Source: Winogradskyella ludwigii (GTDB taxonomy: Bacteria > Bacteroidota > Bacteroidia > Flavobacteriales > Flavobacteriaceae). Taken from it: DNA of 64,000 nucleotides. Under the pieces are notes generated by a model. The model saw only the letters and a program-made list of their open reading frames with translations, had not been told where the DNA came from and did no database searches. The first letter of the stretch is position 1; every line of letters begins with the position of its first letter. Below, piece after piece: positions 36,044 through 44,891 of the stretch. The translations under genes were made by a program, and so were the position numbers. Location of the stretch: the NCBI RefSeq assembly GCF_013403985.1, contig NZ_JABFDF010000001.1, positions 1,116,001 to 1,180,000 on the forward strand, in the 5' to 3' direction.

Positions 36044-36237
36044 GCGCTTCGTTTAGATATTTTATAAGATTTATAAATGCCATAACCTAAGGCTAGTAAA
36101 AACAAAAATACAATACCTCCATCGATAGGAAGACCTGGTGGATTTGGTGGTGCTGGCGGCTGAGGAATGTCCTGAGCCATAGACACAAAACCAACTAAAA
36201 AAACTAAGACTGAGGCTAACATATATTTCTTATGCAT
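36040..36237 (-). CDS. Small signal-peptide protein with PIDGG C-terminal sorting-type tail
   Basis: 65 residues from ATG at 36237: a signal peptide (MHKKYMLASVLVFLVGFVSMAQ), a Pro-rich linker (PQPPAPPNPPG), then LPIDGG, a hydrophobic helix and basic residues KSYKISKR. This tripartite tail (motif, helix, basic end) looks like the PID-CTERM protein-sorting domain of Bacteroidota. A longer frame from 36336 lacks a credible N-terminus and lies around the -7 box at 36334-36341. Mature protein would be almost only linker and anchor; role unknown. Confidence 0.75.
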   Translation of the reverse strand: MHKKYMLASVLVFLVGFVSMAQDIPQPPAPPNPPGLPIDGGIVFLFLLALGYGIYKSYKISKRSA

Positions 36238-36333
36238 TCTTTTAAATATGGTGTAAAAGTATAAAAATAATTGAGCTGACAAAATAAAATCGAGTAAAAA
36301 CATCTTTAAACGGTAGATTTTACCGATAAAATG

Positions 36334-36341
36334 CAAATATA
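36334..36341 (-). promoter_or_regulatory. -7 promoter box for the PIDGG small protein gene
   Basis: TATATTTG on the minus strand fits TANNTTTG and sits 96 bases before the chosen start. The rest of the gap to 36470 shows nothing clear. Confidence 0.35.
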
Positions 36342-36470
36342 CGAAATTAAATTAGGGAAGACACTTACATCTCTTAATTTCACACAGCCACAAATATAAT
36401 ACTTATTATATATAAACGACACACTGAACAGGCTCAAATCACAAAATAAGCGTTTAACTGCCAATGGTTT

Positions 36471-38969
36471 CTAAAAATAAATCCGAAGAACTGCGTTAGT
36501 CGTAATGCCCAAAGAATATCTTGTAAACTTTATCGCATTATCAACATCATCAATTCTATAATAATTATTTATGGGGTTTTTAATATCAGAGATGTTCCAA
36601 GCAGAAACTCCTACTTCCGAACGTAAGCTTCTATTTATTCTAAATTTATAAAGTGCCGAAGCATCAATCCTTAAATAATCTTTTAATCTTTCATTATTAG
36701 CACTATTGAAATTTACGGCATCATTTACAACGTCGTTATCTAATATTGGTATTGATGTTGGTTTTCCAACTCTATAATTGAGTCCTGCAGAAATATTCCA
36801 AGACTTATTACTATAGGTACCTCCTAATGTAAAGGCGTGGGTAATATCAAAATTACTAGGGAATTCTATTTCTTCAAGCATTTTAAACGTGTAATCGTTT
36901 TTTATGTAGGAATAACTTAACCATGTATTAAAATTATAAAAGCTCTTTCGGACTAAAAACTCAGCACCAAAAACATCATAGCTACCTTTTTCTTTTTCAA
37001 ATTCATATTTGGTAGTGAAACTTTGGCTTTGTGTGGTAACGCCATCTACGTTTTGATAATACCCTTTAACATCTAATAACCAGCCTTTATTTTTATAAAG
37101 CAATCCTATTGACGCTTGTTTACTTTTAATAATAGGTATGCTATCATTATCCGTAAGTTGCCATCGTCGTTTTTCTACTCCTAAAAAATCATTTTGAAAA
37201 TTGATAATTTGAGAGGTGTTTTGATGTTTAAATTCGCCTAAAGCTTCTAATTCAAAATGATGTCCTAATGCTTTTCTAATACTTAAACGAGGTTCTATAA
37301 TTAATTCATCAAACTTTTCGATATAATTAACTCTAGATCCTAATTTTACACTAAGATTTTTGTTTTCATTTTCGAACTTAGCGTGCGCAAAAACAGCTTG
37401 TTCTCTTAAAACTTCAGAGTCACGCCTAACAAATCGAGGCACATCTATGTCGTTGAGATTTGTAATTTCAGATTCAATGAAATTATAACCTAAATTAAAT
37501 TGCCATTGGTTTTGGGTATAAAACCCTTCTAATTTTACAGAAGTTTCAGACACTATGTTTTCTTGCAAGAAGCGCTGTTCTGCCATAATATTAGCATTAA
37601 CAGCTTGCAACTTGTAATCTGTATTATAAACATTAAGCACTGTGCTCAAGTTATCGTTCCATTGTCGTTTATAATTTAAACCTGCAGAAATACTCTTTTG
37701 AGAAATACTACTTTCTCGTGTCTCTTGTATACCATTGAAAAGTGCAGATTCATCAAACGTTAAATCATTGTGTACGAGAAGAAAATTTAATCGTATAAAA
37801 TCCTTATTCGTTGGGTTGTAAAGCCATCGTAAAGAGGTATCATAAAAATCGAAAGATTGATTTGAATTAGAAACACTAGTTGTATTTTCTTCTATTTCTG
37901 TGTCTTGCGTAACACGTTTAAAATAGGTTTCATAAGTTGGTGTGCGCACCAATTCATCTATAGATTTCCGTCCTGCAATTTGAACCGAAGATTTTTCGCC
38001 AATAGGTAGATTCAAAAATAAATCGGCATTAAGAAGGTTAAGACCAAAGGAACCTTCAAAACTAGAGTCAATATTTTTATTAGATCGCATATCAATTGTT
38101 CCTGAAACACCATCAGTATAAGAAGCATCTGTTCCGTTATTAATAACCGTTGCTGTTTGTGTCATTTGCGGATTAAAGCTTGAAATCAATCCGAAAAAAT
38201 GACTAGATTGATACATTTTAATGCCATCCCAAAGCAATAAATTTTGATCGTTAGAACCTCCTCTTATATTAATATTAGAAACCGTTTCATCTACACTTAT
38301 CACACTTGGCAATGCTTGAACAGTTTGTAACACATCAGACTCAATAAGTCCTGGCAACAGCGTGAACTTACTATAATCAATAGCGATACTTCCATCTCGC
38401 TGTTTGTCTATACCTTTTATAATATAACCGTTGAGTACTACAGAACTAAACACTTCTGCTTCTTCTATAAGCGTTATAGACTCACAACTATTAAGATTAA
38501 AAACCTTGGCTTGACGCTCTATGGTTTTAAAACCAATAAATCGGATGGTTAAAATAGCATCTACCGAAGGTATTTCAATTTCAAAATAACCTTCCTCATT
38601 GGTAACAGCATAATTACTTTTTGTATTAATTGTTGCTCCATAAAGTGGATTGTCTAAACGGTCTCGTACATAACCACAAACGGTAATCATTTCTGTGATA
38701 GAGATCACCACATCACTAATCTTTCTAAACTTTAAATGGGTTTGCTGTTCTAAGTTTTTAATTTTAGCCTTAAGACTTATGCTACTAGATATAGGAATTA
38801 CATTAATATTTTTAAGAAGATCACTTTTATAATTAAAAGTGATGTTGTGCGCCTTAGAAATAGCATTGAGTGCATCTATTATTGAAACTTTTTCGTGATT
38901 AGTTTGTGCGCTTATAGAAAGACAACACAGGAAACTTACTAAAAAAGTAATCCAATTAATTTTTAACAT
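36471..38969 (-). CDS. TonB-dependent receptor with STN and carboxypeptidase-like domains
   Basis: 832 residues: signal peptide (about 1-21), an STN secretin/TonB short N-terminal domain (about 25-95) for signalling to FecR, a carboxypeptidase-D-like beta sandwich (about 97-175), a plug domain (LPGLIESDVLQTVQALPSV, NIRGGSNDQNLLLWDGI) and a 22-strand type barrel to the aromatic C-terminus (VLRIYF). It imports an unknown ligand across the outer membrane and signals. It overlaps fecR by 14 bases and lies in the sigma-FecR-receptor locus. Confidence 0.92.
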   Translation of the reverse strand: MLKINWITFLVSFLCCLSISAQTNHEKVSIIDALNAISKAHNITFNYKSDLLKNINVIPISSSISLKAKIKNLEQQTHLKFRKISDVVISITEMITVCGYVRDRLDNPLYGATINTKSNYAVTNEEGYFEIEIPSVDAILTIRFIGFKTIERQAKVFNLNSCESITLIEEAEVFSSVVLNGYIIKGIDKQRDGSIAIDYSKFTLLPGLIESDVLQTVQALPSVISVDETVSNINIRGGSNDQNLLLWDGIKMYQSSHFFGLISSFNPQMTQTATVINNGTDASYTDGVSGTIDMRSNKNIDSSFEGSFGLNLLNADLFLNLPIGEKSSVQIAGRKSIDELVRTPTYETYFKRVTQDTEIEENTTSVSNSNQSFDFYDTSLRWLYNPTNKDFIRLNFLLVHNDLTFDESALFNGIQETRESSISQKSISAGLNYKRQWNDNLSTVLNVYNTDYKLQAVNANIMAEQRFLQENIVSETSVKLEGFYTQNQWQFNLGYNFIESEITNLNDIDVPRFVRRDSEVLREQAVFAHAKFENENKNLSVKLGSRVNYIEKFDELIIEPRLSIRKALGHHFELEALGEFKHQNTSQIINFQNDFLGVEKRRWQLTDNDSIPIIKSKQASIGLLYKNKGWLLDVKGYYQNVDGVTTQSQSFTTKYEFEKEKGSYDVFGAEFLVRKSFYNFNTWLSYSYIKNDYTFKMLEEIEFPSNFDITHAFTLGGTYSNKSWNISAGLNYRVGKPTSIPILDNDVVNDAVNFNSANNERLKDYLRIDASALYKFRINRSLRSEVGVSAWNISDIKNPINNYYRIDDVDNAIKFTRYSLGITTNAVLRIYF

Positions 38970-39861
38970 TACGGATCGTCACCTTTTCGTTATTTATAAT
39001 ACTATAGGTCAAACCAAGTGGCTGGGAAATAGATTTTAAAGCACTATTAAGATTGTTGTGTTCAAATGCACCCGTGAATCTTAAATCGTCAGTGATAATA
39101 GAATCTGTAACGCTAATGTTATATTGATTTTCAAGTTCTAAAAGAACCGCTTTTATTGGTGCATCTTTAAATACACTCATCTTTTTAAGCCAATACGGTT
39201 CTGCAATTGCAACATTAGATTTTTGAGCCTTTCCTGAATCTAAAATAAACTCTGAACCTGCAGGCAATTGAATAACCTTATCATTATAACGCACTTCTAC
39301 CAAACCTTCATAGCAGGTAACTTTAAAAATGCTGTCTTTGGACAACACATTAAACTCGGTACCTAAAACACTCACTTTTCCAAGTGTAGTAGTGACGTCG
39401 AAACGCTTACCTTTTTCAACATCAAAAAAAGCTTCCCCTTTCAGGTTTAGTGTTCTTTCGTTTTTCCAATTTGAAGAATTGTAGTCAAGTTGGGATAATT
39501 CATTAAGTTCTACTCTAGAATTATCAGGAAGTGTAATGGTTTCTTTTTGTGCTAAATCGGTTGAAATTGTATTAGTATTATCTTTATTCAAAAAGAAAAA
39601 TAGTGCTAAACCAACTACAAAAACAGCTGCAAATCTTGAAGCTACTTTCATCCAATTGAAAGGTGCTACTTTTTTATCTTGTAATCGTTGATCTAAAGTT
39701 TCAAAAGTAGGCACTTTTGTCTGATGATTACCTCCAAATCGTTGTGCTTCATCTACTATTTCTTCATATAGCTTTGCATCATCTAAAGCCTTAAAAGCTT
39801 TCGCTTCTGCTTCAGATAAGTCATTATCCAACCATTTTTTTAGTAAATATTCTTTATCCAT
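38956..39861 (-). CDS. FecR family anti-sigma factor
   Basis: 301 residues: a cytoplasmic N-terminus (about 1-70, LLKKWLDNDLSEAEAKAF), one membrane helix (about 73-92), a periplasmic FecR domain (about 105-200, with LPDNSRVELNELSQLDYN and LKGEAFFDVEKG) and a C-terminal DUF4974/STN-like domain (about 225-301). It transmits ligand signals from the TonB receptor to the ECF sigma factor. It is preceded by the 28-bp element shared with the lipoprotein promoter, 19 bases before its ATG. Confidence 0.92.
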   Translation of the reverse strand: MDKEYLLKKWLDNDLSEAEAKAFKALDDAKLYEEIVDEAQRFGGNHQTKVPTFETLDQRLQDKKVAPFNWMKVASRFAAVFVVGLALFFFLNKDNTNTISTDLAQKETITLPDNSRVELNELSQLDYNSSNWKNERTLNLKGEAFFDVEKGKRFDVTTTLGKVSVLGTEFNVLSKDSIFKVTCYEGLVEVRYNDKVIQLPAGSEFILDSGKAQKSNVAIAEPYWLKKMSVFKDAPIKAVLLELENQYNISVTDSIITDDLRFTGAFEHNNLNSALKSISQPLGLTYSIINNEKVTIRNVKN

Positions 39862-39880
39862 AACTCGATGTTATACTTAT

Positions 39881-39908
39881 AAAACAACTCAACTTTTAAT
39901 TGTCCCAA
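39881..39908 (-). promoter_or_regulatory. Putative ECF-sigma promoter element upstream of fecR
   Basis: A 28-bp sequence on the minus strand, beginning TTGGGACAAT and ending GAGTTGTTTT, is identical to one at 40748-40775 on the plus strand. Both are followed by an AAGTATA. It lies in the 55-base gap between the sigma gene and fecR and reads toward fecR, as expected of an autoregulated ECF promoter. Identity is seen; the sigma assignment is inferred. Confidence 0.65.
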
Positions 39909-39916
39909 AATTATTT

Positions 39917-40435
39917 TCAATTAAGTTCTTCTAATTGGTCTTTCAACTTATTTAGAGCGGCATAAATTCTATGTTCAGCGACCTTTTTGGTGACATTTAA
40001 TAATTCACCTATTTCTTTATGCGTTTTTCCATCAACCTTACTTAAAAGAAAAGCAACACGTTCTTCTTCTTTTAAAGTTGATAATGCCGTTTCATAGCGT
40101 TTTAGAAATTCCTTTTTACGCAACATAAATTCTGGAGTCTCATTGGTGTAATCCTTAGGCTTAATTTCTTGATGTTTAAATACAATATTTTGGTGCTTCA
40201 CCTCATTTAGCATCATGTTGTTTGCAACCGTATATAAATAAGATTTTGCAGCTTCAGGTGCTACTTTTGCACAATTTTCCCATAATTTAATAAAGGCATC
40301 TTGCACTTTATCTGAAGGATTTAACAAATTTCCATACTTATAGTATAAAATAGTACTCATAGACTGTGCATACTTTTCATAAAGTTTAGAAAAGCGCAAT
40401 TTATCACAGACATCTTTGTGGAGCGACTTGGGCAA
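39917..40435 (-). CDS. RNA polymerase sigma-70 factor, ECF subfamily
   Basis: 172 residues with region 2 (FSKLYEKYAQSMSTILYYKYG... DKVQDAFIKLWEN) and region 4 helix-turn-helix (LSTLKEEERVAFLLSKVDGKTHKEIGELLNVTKKVAEHRIYAALNKL), no region 3. It belongs to the FecI-like group that pairs with FecR and a TonB receptor, both encoded downstream. It likely directs transcription from the repeated 28-bp element. A TATTTTTG -7 box upstream suggests it is itself expressed from a housekeeping promoter. Confidence 0.92.
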   Translation of the reverse strand: MPKSLHKDVCDKLRFSKLYEKYAQSMSTILYYKYGNLLNPSDKVQDAFIKLWENCAKVAPEAAKSYLYTVANNMMLNEVKHQNIVFKHQEIKPKDYTNETPEFMLRKKEFLKRYETALSTLKEEERVAFLLSKVDGKTHKEIGELLNVTKKVAEHRIYAALNKLKDQLEELN

Positions 40436-40463
40436 TTAAAGTTGGTATTTAAAATTTGAATAC

Positions 40464-40471
40464 CAAAAATA
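40464..40471 (-). promoter_or_regulatory. -7 promoter box for the ECF sigma gene
   Basis: TATTTTTG on the minus strand fits TANNTTTG, 28 bases before the sigma ATG. No copy of the 28-bp element lies in front of this gene. The 412-base gap 40436-40847 holds this box, the 28-bp element and otherwise AT-rich DNA without a gene. Confidence 0.45.
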
Positions 40472-40747
40472 TGTTTTTTTAAAAGAGCATAAAAAAAATT
40501 GGGAGACTTTAGTATGTCATGGATTTAAAACTACAAACTCATTGATTTAGTTTATAATTTTTATAAAGAAAGAGAATTATATATATAAAAATTTAGAATT
40601 AGAACAATTAATTGAATGATGCTCTAAAAAAATTGCAAACAACTATTTAATAGGCTATTAAGTTATGACACATGAAACCAAAAACAACAATTAAAAATCT
40701 AAAACAACTCCAGTTACACTTGAATTAATAAAAAAATTAAAAATTTA

Positions 40748-40775
40748 TTGGGACAATTAAAAGTTGAGTTGTTTT
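40748..40775 (+). promoter_or_regulatory. Putative ECF-sigma promoter element upstream of the lipoprotein genes
   Basis: The same 28-bp sequence as at 39881-39908, here on the plus strand and 72 bases before the chosen start of the first Asp-rich lipoprotein gene. TTGGGACAAT may contain the -35 element and AAGTATA directly after may be near the -10 region. Twenty-eight identical bases in two promoters of one locus are unlikely by chance. Confidence 0.65.
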
Positions 40776-40847
40776 AAGTATAGAAGCCGTAATTAAAACG
40801 TCTTATTAAACGAAAACTTAACCATGATCATAAAAAACAAATTAACA

Positions 40848-41930
40848 ATGAAAACTATCAAACCATTCCTTTTTGCTTTAATGGGTTTATTTCTAACCTT
40901 AACGTCTTGTAGAACCGAAGACGACTTAACTATAGATCCACCAACAGAATCTACACTGCAATCAAATTCAGCTTTAGCAAGTCAGATTCAACAAGTCACC
41001 ATGAACGATGGCTCAGTAGATAATATCGTTTACAACGCGAATTGTTTTACCATTCAACTTCCACTTTTAGTAACCATTAATGGAGTAGAATTAACCATTA
41101 CTAATGTTAATGATTATGACGATCTTGAAGATATTCTTGATGAATTTGATGACGATGACGATGATGTTGAGATTGCTTTTCCTATCACAATCATTCTTGC
41201 AGATTATACTGAAATCCAAATCAACAGTTTAGACCAGTTAGAAGACTATGCTGACGATTGTAATGATGAAAATGAAATTGACGATGATATAGAATGTTTA
41301 GATTTTGTATATCCTATTACAGCTTCACTATTTAATACAAGCAACGAAATTGTTGCAACATTAACATTTACTAACGATTACGATCTGTATGAATTTATAG
41401 ATGATATTGACGAAGATGATTTGGTTGGATTTGAATTCCCAATAAGTATAGTGATTGCAGATGGTACCGAAATTACAATTAACAATTTTGATGCTCTTGA
41501 TAATGCTATTGATACTTATGGAGATGATTGTGATGAAGATGACGATTACGACCATGACGATGATGATTGTACTAACTGTACACCAAGTCAATTAGAGTCT
41601 ATTTTAACCGCTTGTTCTGGTTGGTACATAGACGAATTAGAACGTAATGATAATGACTTAGAAGACAACTATAATGGCTACTTATTTGATTTTTTCACTG
41701 ATAATACAGTAACCGTAACTTGGAGTGGTAACACTGCAAATGGTACTTGGACCATTAGCGGAACAGGAAACAATACTACAGTAACCTTTGATATCCCTGG
41801 TTTTGATGACATCAATGACACTTGGTATTTAGATGAAATTGATAATGACGATGATGACAATGAAACTGAAGTAAGTTTTGAAATTGGTGATGATAACGAG
41901 TTAGAATTCAAAAACGATAATTGCAACTAA
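40848..41930 (+). CDS. Asp-rich repeat lipoprotein, putative metal-binding surface protein
   Basis: 360 residues from ATG at 40848 (MKTIKPFLFALMG), with lipobox LTSC (C21). Two tandem repeats (about 66-138 and 150-228), each starting with Cys and ending DDC, contain a FP-I-x-I-V/L-AD-x-T-E-I-x-I-N segment and long Asp runs. A C-terminal domain (about 241-360) is homologous to the next gene. High acidity suggests calcium or other cation binding. It likely belongs to the regulon of the adjacent ECF sigma factor. No known family is recognised. An in-frame ATG at 40824 would disturb the signal peptide. Confidence 0.8.
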   Translation: MKTIKPFLFALMGLFLTLTSCRTEDDLTIDPPTESTLQSNSALASQIQQVTMNDGSVDNIVYNANCFTIQLPLLVTINGVELTITNVNDYDDLEDILDEFDDDDDDVEIAFPITIILADYTEIQINSLDQLEDYADDCNDENEIDDDIECLDFVYPITASLFNTSNEIVATLTFTNDYDLYEFIDDIDEDDLVGFEFPISIVIADGTEITINNFDALDNAIDTYGDDCDEDDDYDHDDDDCTNCTPSQLESILTACSGWYIDELERNDNDLEDNYNGYLFDFFTDNTVTVTWSGNTANGTWTISGTGNNTTVTFDIPGFDDINDTWYLDEIDNDDDDNETEVSFEIGDDNELEFKNDNCN

Positions 41931-41970
41931 TCCTAAAATTAAATAACACACAAATCTTAAATTATACATT

Positions 41971-42435
41971 ATGAAATCACATACTATGAAAACCCTATTT
42001 ACACCTAAAACCTTATTAAGCGCACTACTTGTTTTTAGCTTATTATCTTGCTCTAATGACGATGACAACAATGATGACGATTGTAATAATTGTACAACAG
42101 AGCAATTAGAAATCGCTCTAACAACCTGTTCTGATTGGTATATTGAAGATTTAGAATTAAACAATATTGATTTAAAAAGCAATTATATAGGTTATACCTT
42201 TAATTTTTTTACAGATAATACGGTTACTGTGTCTCGGCCTCAAAATACATCAAATGGAACCTGGACTACTAGTGGATCTGGAAATGACATCAGCGTCACC
42301 TTTAACATTCCAGGATTTGATGATATTAATGATACATGGATATTAGATGAAATTGAAAATAACAACACTATTGAAGTAAGTTTTGAAATAGGTACTGCAA
42401 ACGATTTAGAATTTAAAAGTACCAATTGTAACTAG
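41971..42435 (+). CDS. Small Asp-rich lipoprotein, paralogue of the upstream C-terminal domain
   Basis: 154 residues (149 if starting at ATG 41986) with lipobox LLSC, a short NDDDNNDDD linker and one domain that closely repeats the C-terminal domain of the upstream protein: CTTEQLEIAL-TCSDWYIEDLEL, NYxGYxFxFFTDNTVTV, NGTW, VTFxIPGFDDINDTW and EVSFEIG. The predicted all-beta domain with a final Cys resembles a lipocalin-like fold, by pattern only. It starts 40 bases after the upstream stop, so the two are probably co-transcribed. Confidence 0.8.
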   Translation: MKSHTMKTLFTPKTLLSALLVFSLLSCSNDDDNNDDDCNNCTTEQLEIALTTCSDWYIEDLELNNIDLKSNYIGYTFNFFTDNTVTVSRPQNTSNGTWTTSGSGNDISVTFNIPGFDDINDTWILDEIENNNTIEVSFEIGTANDLEFKSTNCN

Positions 42436-42472
42436 TAACTGCAATTATAGTCCCTTAACTTAATTAATAACA

Positions 42473-42508
42473 AAACCAACCATGAAGAAATTTATGGTTG
42501 GGTTTTTA
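42473..42508 (+). terminator. Terminator after the lipoprotein operon
   Basis: AAACCAACCAT pairs with ATGGTTGGGTTT and is followed by T residues. Confidence 0.8.
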
Positions 42509-42553
42509 TTAAAAAATGCATCAGACATAACATTTAACAAATCGACTAAGCGT

Positions 42554-43399
42554 TTAGACTCGTTTTATAGTCTCATAAGCCAATTTCACTTCAGCCTCGC
42601 TATATTTTCGCTCTAAACGTCTAATGGTAAAATGAGCCGTTGCCATATTCTGAAAGTGATCTACAAAGACATAATTTAAGCCACCTCCTCCAATGGCTCC
42701 AACAATAGGGACAGCTTGCGCTAAAAATTTCTCACTAATTATAAGACTTAATCTGGTCGCTATTTTAGATAAGAAGTTTCCAATAGCATTAGAGCCCAAA
42801 GCACTTGCTCCTTTTACTAAACTATCTAAACTCATTTTTATGCCTGCCGCAGACACATTATTTAAAGCCGAGTTTAATGCCATACGCGTAGTATAGTAAC
42901 TCGCTTCCATACCGTCGTCATTGGTAGTATCTCCGCCAAGAGCAAAAACCTGTAAACAAGCCATTTGACCTTCTAAAGTATAAATGTCTTCGCCTTCACT
43001 ACGTGCAATATCCATAATAGTGCGCATTAAGAATTTAGTAGTAAGTGTTACTTCTGAAGCAAAAATAGCAGTTCCAAAACCTGTAGATGAGCCAAAGAAA
43101 CCACTTAGAGCTCCAGTGCCTGTAACAATACTTTTATAGGTGTTTTTTGAAGGCTTTTTAAAAGTTTTATGCTTTTGAATCGTTAATAAATTCGCTTTTA
43201 TTATTTTTAATAAGACCGATTCTGTAATCTTCTGTACTTTAACTAATACTTTTTCTGGTACATAACTAATTCCCGTTTCTACTGTATTACCAATTTTATT
43301 GACATTACGTATTGCCCAACCTAAATTTTGCATGCTAGATTTTGCTTGCTTTAAGGTTTCTAAATCATCTTTTGTAATAGGGTTTGTTATGAGATTCAC
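42554..43399 (-). CDS. EcsC family protein
   Basis: 281 residues matching the EcsC family layout: a helical N-terminus (about 1-90), a glycine-rich hydrophobic hairpin (VTGTGALSGFFGSSTGFGTAIFASEVTLTTKFLMRTI, about 91-130), and a C-terminal hydrophobic segment (IVGAIGGGGLNYVFVDHF). EcsC of Bacillus is encoded with an ABC transporter but is functionally obscure; here no transporter is adjacent. It is monocistronic and divergent from the MscS gene. Confidence 0.82.
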   Translation of the reverse strand: MNLITNPITKDDLETLKQAKSSMQNLGWAIRNVNKIGNTVETGISYVPEKVLVKVQKITESVLLKIIKANLLTIQKHKTFKKPSKNTYKSIVTGTGALSGFFGSSTGFGTAIFASEVTLTTKFLMRTIMDIARSEGEDIYTLEGQMACLQVFALGGDTTNDDGMEASYYTTRMALNSALNNVSAAGIKMSLDSLVKGASALGSNAIGNFLSKIATRLSLIISEKFLAQAVPIVGAIGGGGLNYVFVDHFQNMATAHFTIRRLERKYSEAEVKLAYETIKRV

Positions 43400-43589
43400 A
43401 GTTTGAGGTTTTACAGAATACGTCGCTAAACTAACCGATTTGTTACAGTTTAAATAAAGAGTCTACATCTTTTCAAATTTCGATGTAACTTATAAACTTA
43501 TTATAAACATAAGCTTATAATTATATATTCACACTAATTTTGTTCTAGAAAAACAAATGGTTAACATTTAAATTAAAACGAAAAATTAA

Positions 43590-44636
43590 ATGGCAGAGCA
43601 CTATTTTATGAATACCATAGCACAATGGTTAATAGCCTTTACATATATTATTGGTGGCATTATTATTGCCAAAATAGCATACTATGTATTCAAAAAAATA
43701 TCCAAAGGACTCATTAGTCATTCTAAAACAAAACTAGATGATGTACTAATTGAAACACTAGAAAAGCCTGTTGTTTTTACTATTGCAGTTCTTGGGTTCT
43801 ATCTTGGTATGCGAGAGCTGACGATGACTACAGATTTTAAAGTACTTTTATTAAATACAAATAAAGTACTTATTGTAATCTGCATTACTTGGTTTATTGT
43901 TCGGCTTATAAATGCAATGGTCGAGCAATATATGGAGCCTGCAATTGAAGAATCTGAAAGCAAATCTAAACGACAGTTATTACCAATTATCACTAAAGTA
44001 ATCACCATCACTATTTGGATGGTTGGAGTAATTATAGCCTTTGACATGATAGGCTATAATTTAGCCGGTTTAATTGCAGGACTCGGAATAGGAGGCTTAG
44101 CATTTGCTTTAGCGGCAAAGGATTATCTCCAAAACATCTTTGGTGGTATTTCTGTTTTTACAGATAAGCCCTTCTCTATTGATGATCGTATAAGAATTGA
44201 TGGTTTTGATGGTAAAGTTGAAGAAATTGGTATTAGGAGTTCAAGAATAAGAACATTATCTGGATCTCTTGTAACCATACCCAATTCAATGTTTATTAGC
44301 AATAGTGTAGAAAATGTAGCTCTTGAGCCCACTCGAAAAATAATGCTGAGACTAGGATTAACTTATTCTACTAGTCCAGAAAAAATGCAAGAAGCTATGG
44401 ATATTTTGAAACAAATTGTTTCAGACAATCAAGATATCGTAACCGATTTACCCACTGTATTTTTTGAAACTTTTGCAGACTCTTCACTTGTATTACTGTT
44501 TATTTATTACATAAGAAAAGAGGCCGATATTCCATTAACTCAAAATAAAATTAATCTTGAGATTTTAAAACGTTTTGATAATGCAGGATTAGATTTTGCA
44601 TTTCCTACTAGAACAGTTTATAATACAAATCAATAG
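43590..44636 (+). CDS. Mechanosensitive ion channel, MscS family
   Basis: 348 residues: N-terminal membrane helices (about 12-35, 55-75, 90-110), the pore-lining helix with Gly/Ala packing (AGLIAGLGIGGLAFALAAKDYLQNIFGG) and the cytoplasmic beta domain (FSIDDRIRIDGFDGKVEEIGIRSSRIRTLSGSLVTIPNS). It opens on membrane tension to protect against hypo-osmotic shock. It ends at a strong bidirectional terminator, just before the left attachment repeat of the mobile element. Confidence 0.93.
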   Translation: MAEHYFMNTIAQWLIAFTYIIGGIIIAKIAYYVFKKISKGLISHSKTKLDDVLIETLEKPVVFTIAVLGFYLGMRELTMTTDFKVLLLNTNKVLIVICITWFIVRLINAMVEQYMEPAIEESESKSKRQLLPIITKVITITIWMVGVIIAFDMIGYNLAGLIAGLGIGGLAFALAAKDYLQNIFGGISVFTDKPFSIDDRIRIDGFDGKVEEIGIRSSRIRTLSGSLVTIPNSMFISNSVENVALEPTRKIMLRLGLTYSTSPEKMQEAMDILKQIVSDNQDIVTDLPTVFFETFADSSLVLLFIYYIRKEADIPLTQNKINLEILKRFDNAGLDFAFPTRTVYNTNQ

Positions 44637-44698
44637 AACAATCTGTCTATAAAATTGATTTAATTATAAAAGAAAAAATTCTGAAGACTAAAAAAAAG

Positions 44699-44732
44699 AA
44701 ACCCAACTTAAAGAATTAAGTTGGGTTTTTAC
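44699..44732. terminator. Terminator between mscS and the element's left end
   Basis: AAACCCAACTTAA (44699-44711) and its exact complement (44716-44728) form a 13-bp stem with loop AGAA, followed by T residues and preceded by A residues. It would also have served the convergent tRNA before the element inserted. Confidence 0.88.
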
Positions 44733-44736
44733 TTTT

Positions 44737-44752
44737 GTGGTCCCACATGGAC
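44737..44752. repeat. attL core (16-bp direct repeat)
   Basis: GTGGTCCCACATGGAC, a duplicate of the last 15 bases of the tRNA gene at 51697-51711 plus one flanking base. The next bases CAC make a GTGGTCC/GGACCAC inverted repeat that is absent at the right copy. Confidence 0.85.
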
Positions 44753-44873
44753 CACTTTAATATTTGTCTTATTTTACTCTATTTTACTGTATTATAACAC
44801 CTTAACCTCTATTAATAGGGTGTTTAAAAGTTAAGCTGAATAAGACGAAATCAAGCTAAATTAAAATTATTCG

Positions 44874-44891
44874 TCCCCTCATTCGTCCCCT
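44874..44891. repeat. Left arm-like repeats (TCCCCT x2)
   Basis: TCCCCT at 44874-44879 and 44886-44891, starts 12 bp apart, within ATTCGTCCCCT repeated twice. The same pair with the same 12-bp spacing and orientation is at 51623-51640, so these are probably arm-type integrase or excisionase binding sites. Confidence 0.55.

Noticed and set aside
36238..36336. Longer start for the PIDGG small protein
   Set aside because: It would bury the signal peptide and lies at or upstream of the likely transcription start.
41140..41560. GATGAC-rich low-complexity DNA considered as a non-coding microsatellite
   Set aside because: The codons encode Asp runs in phase within two Cys-bounded protein repeats of a lipoprotein.
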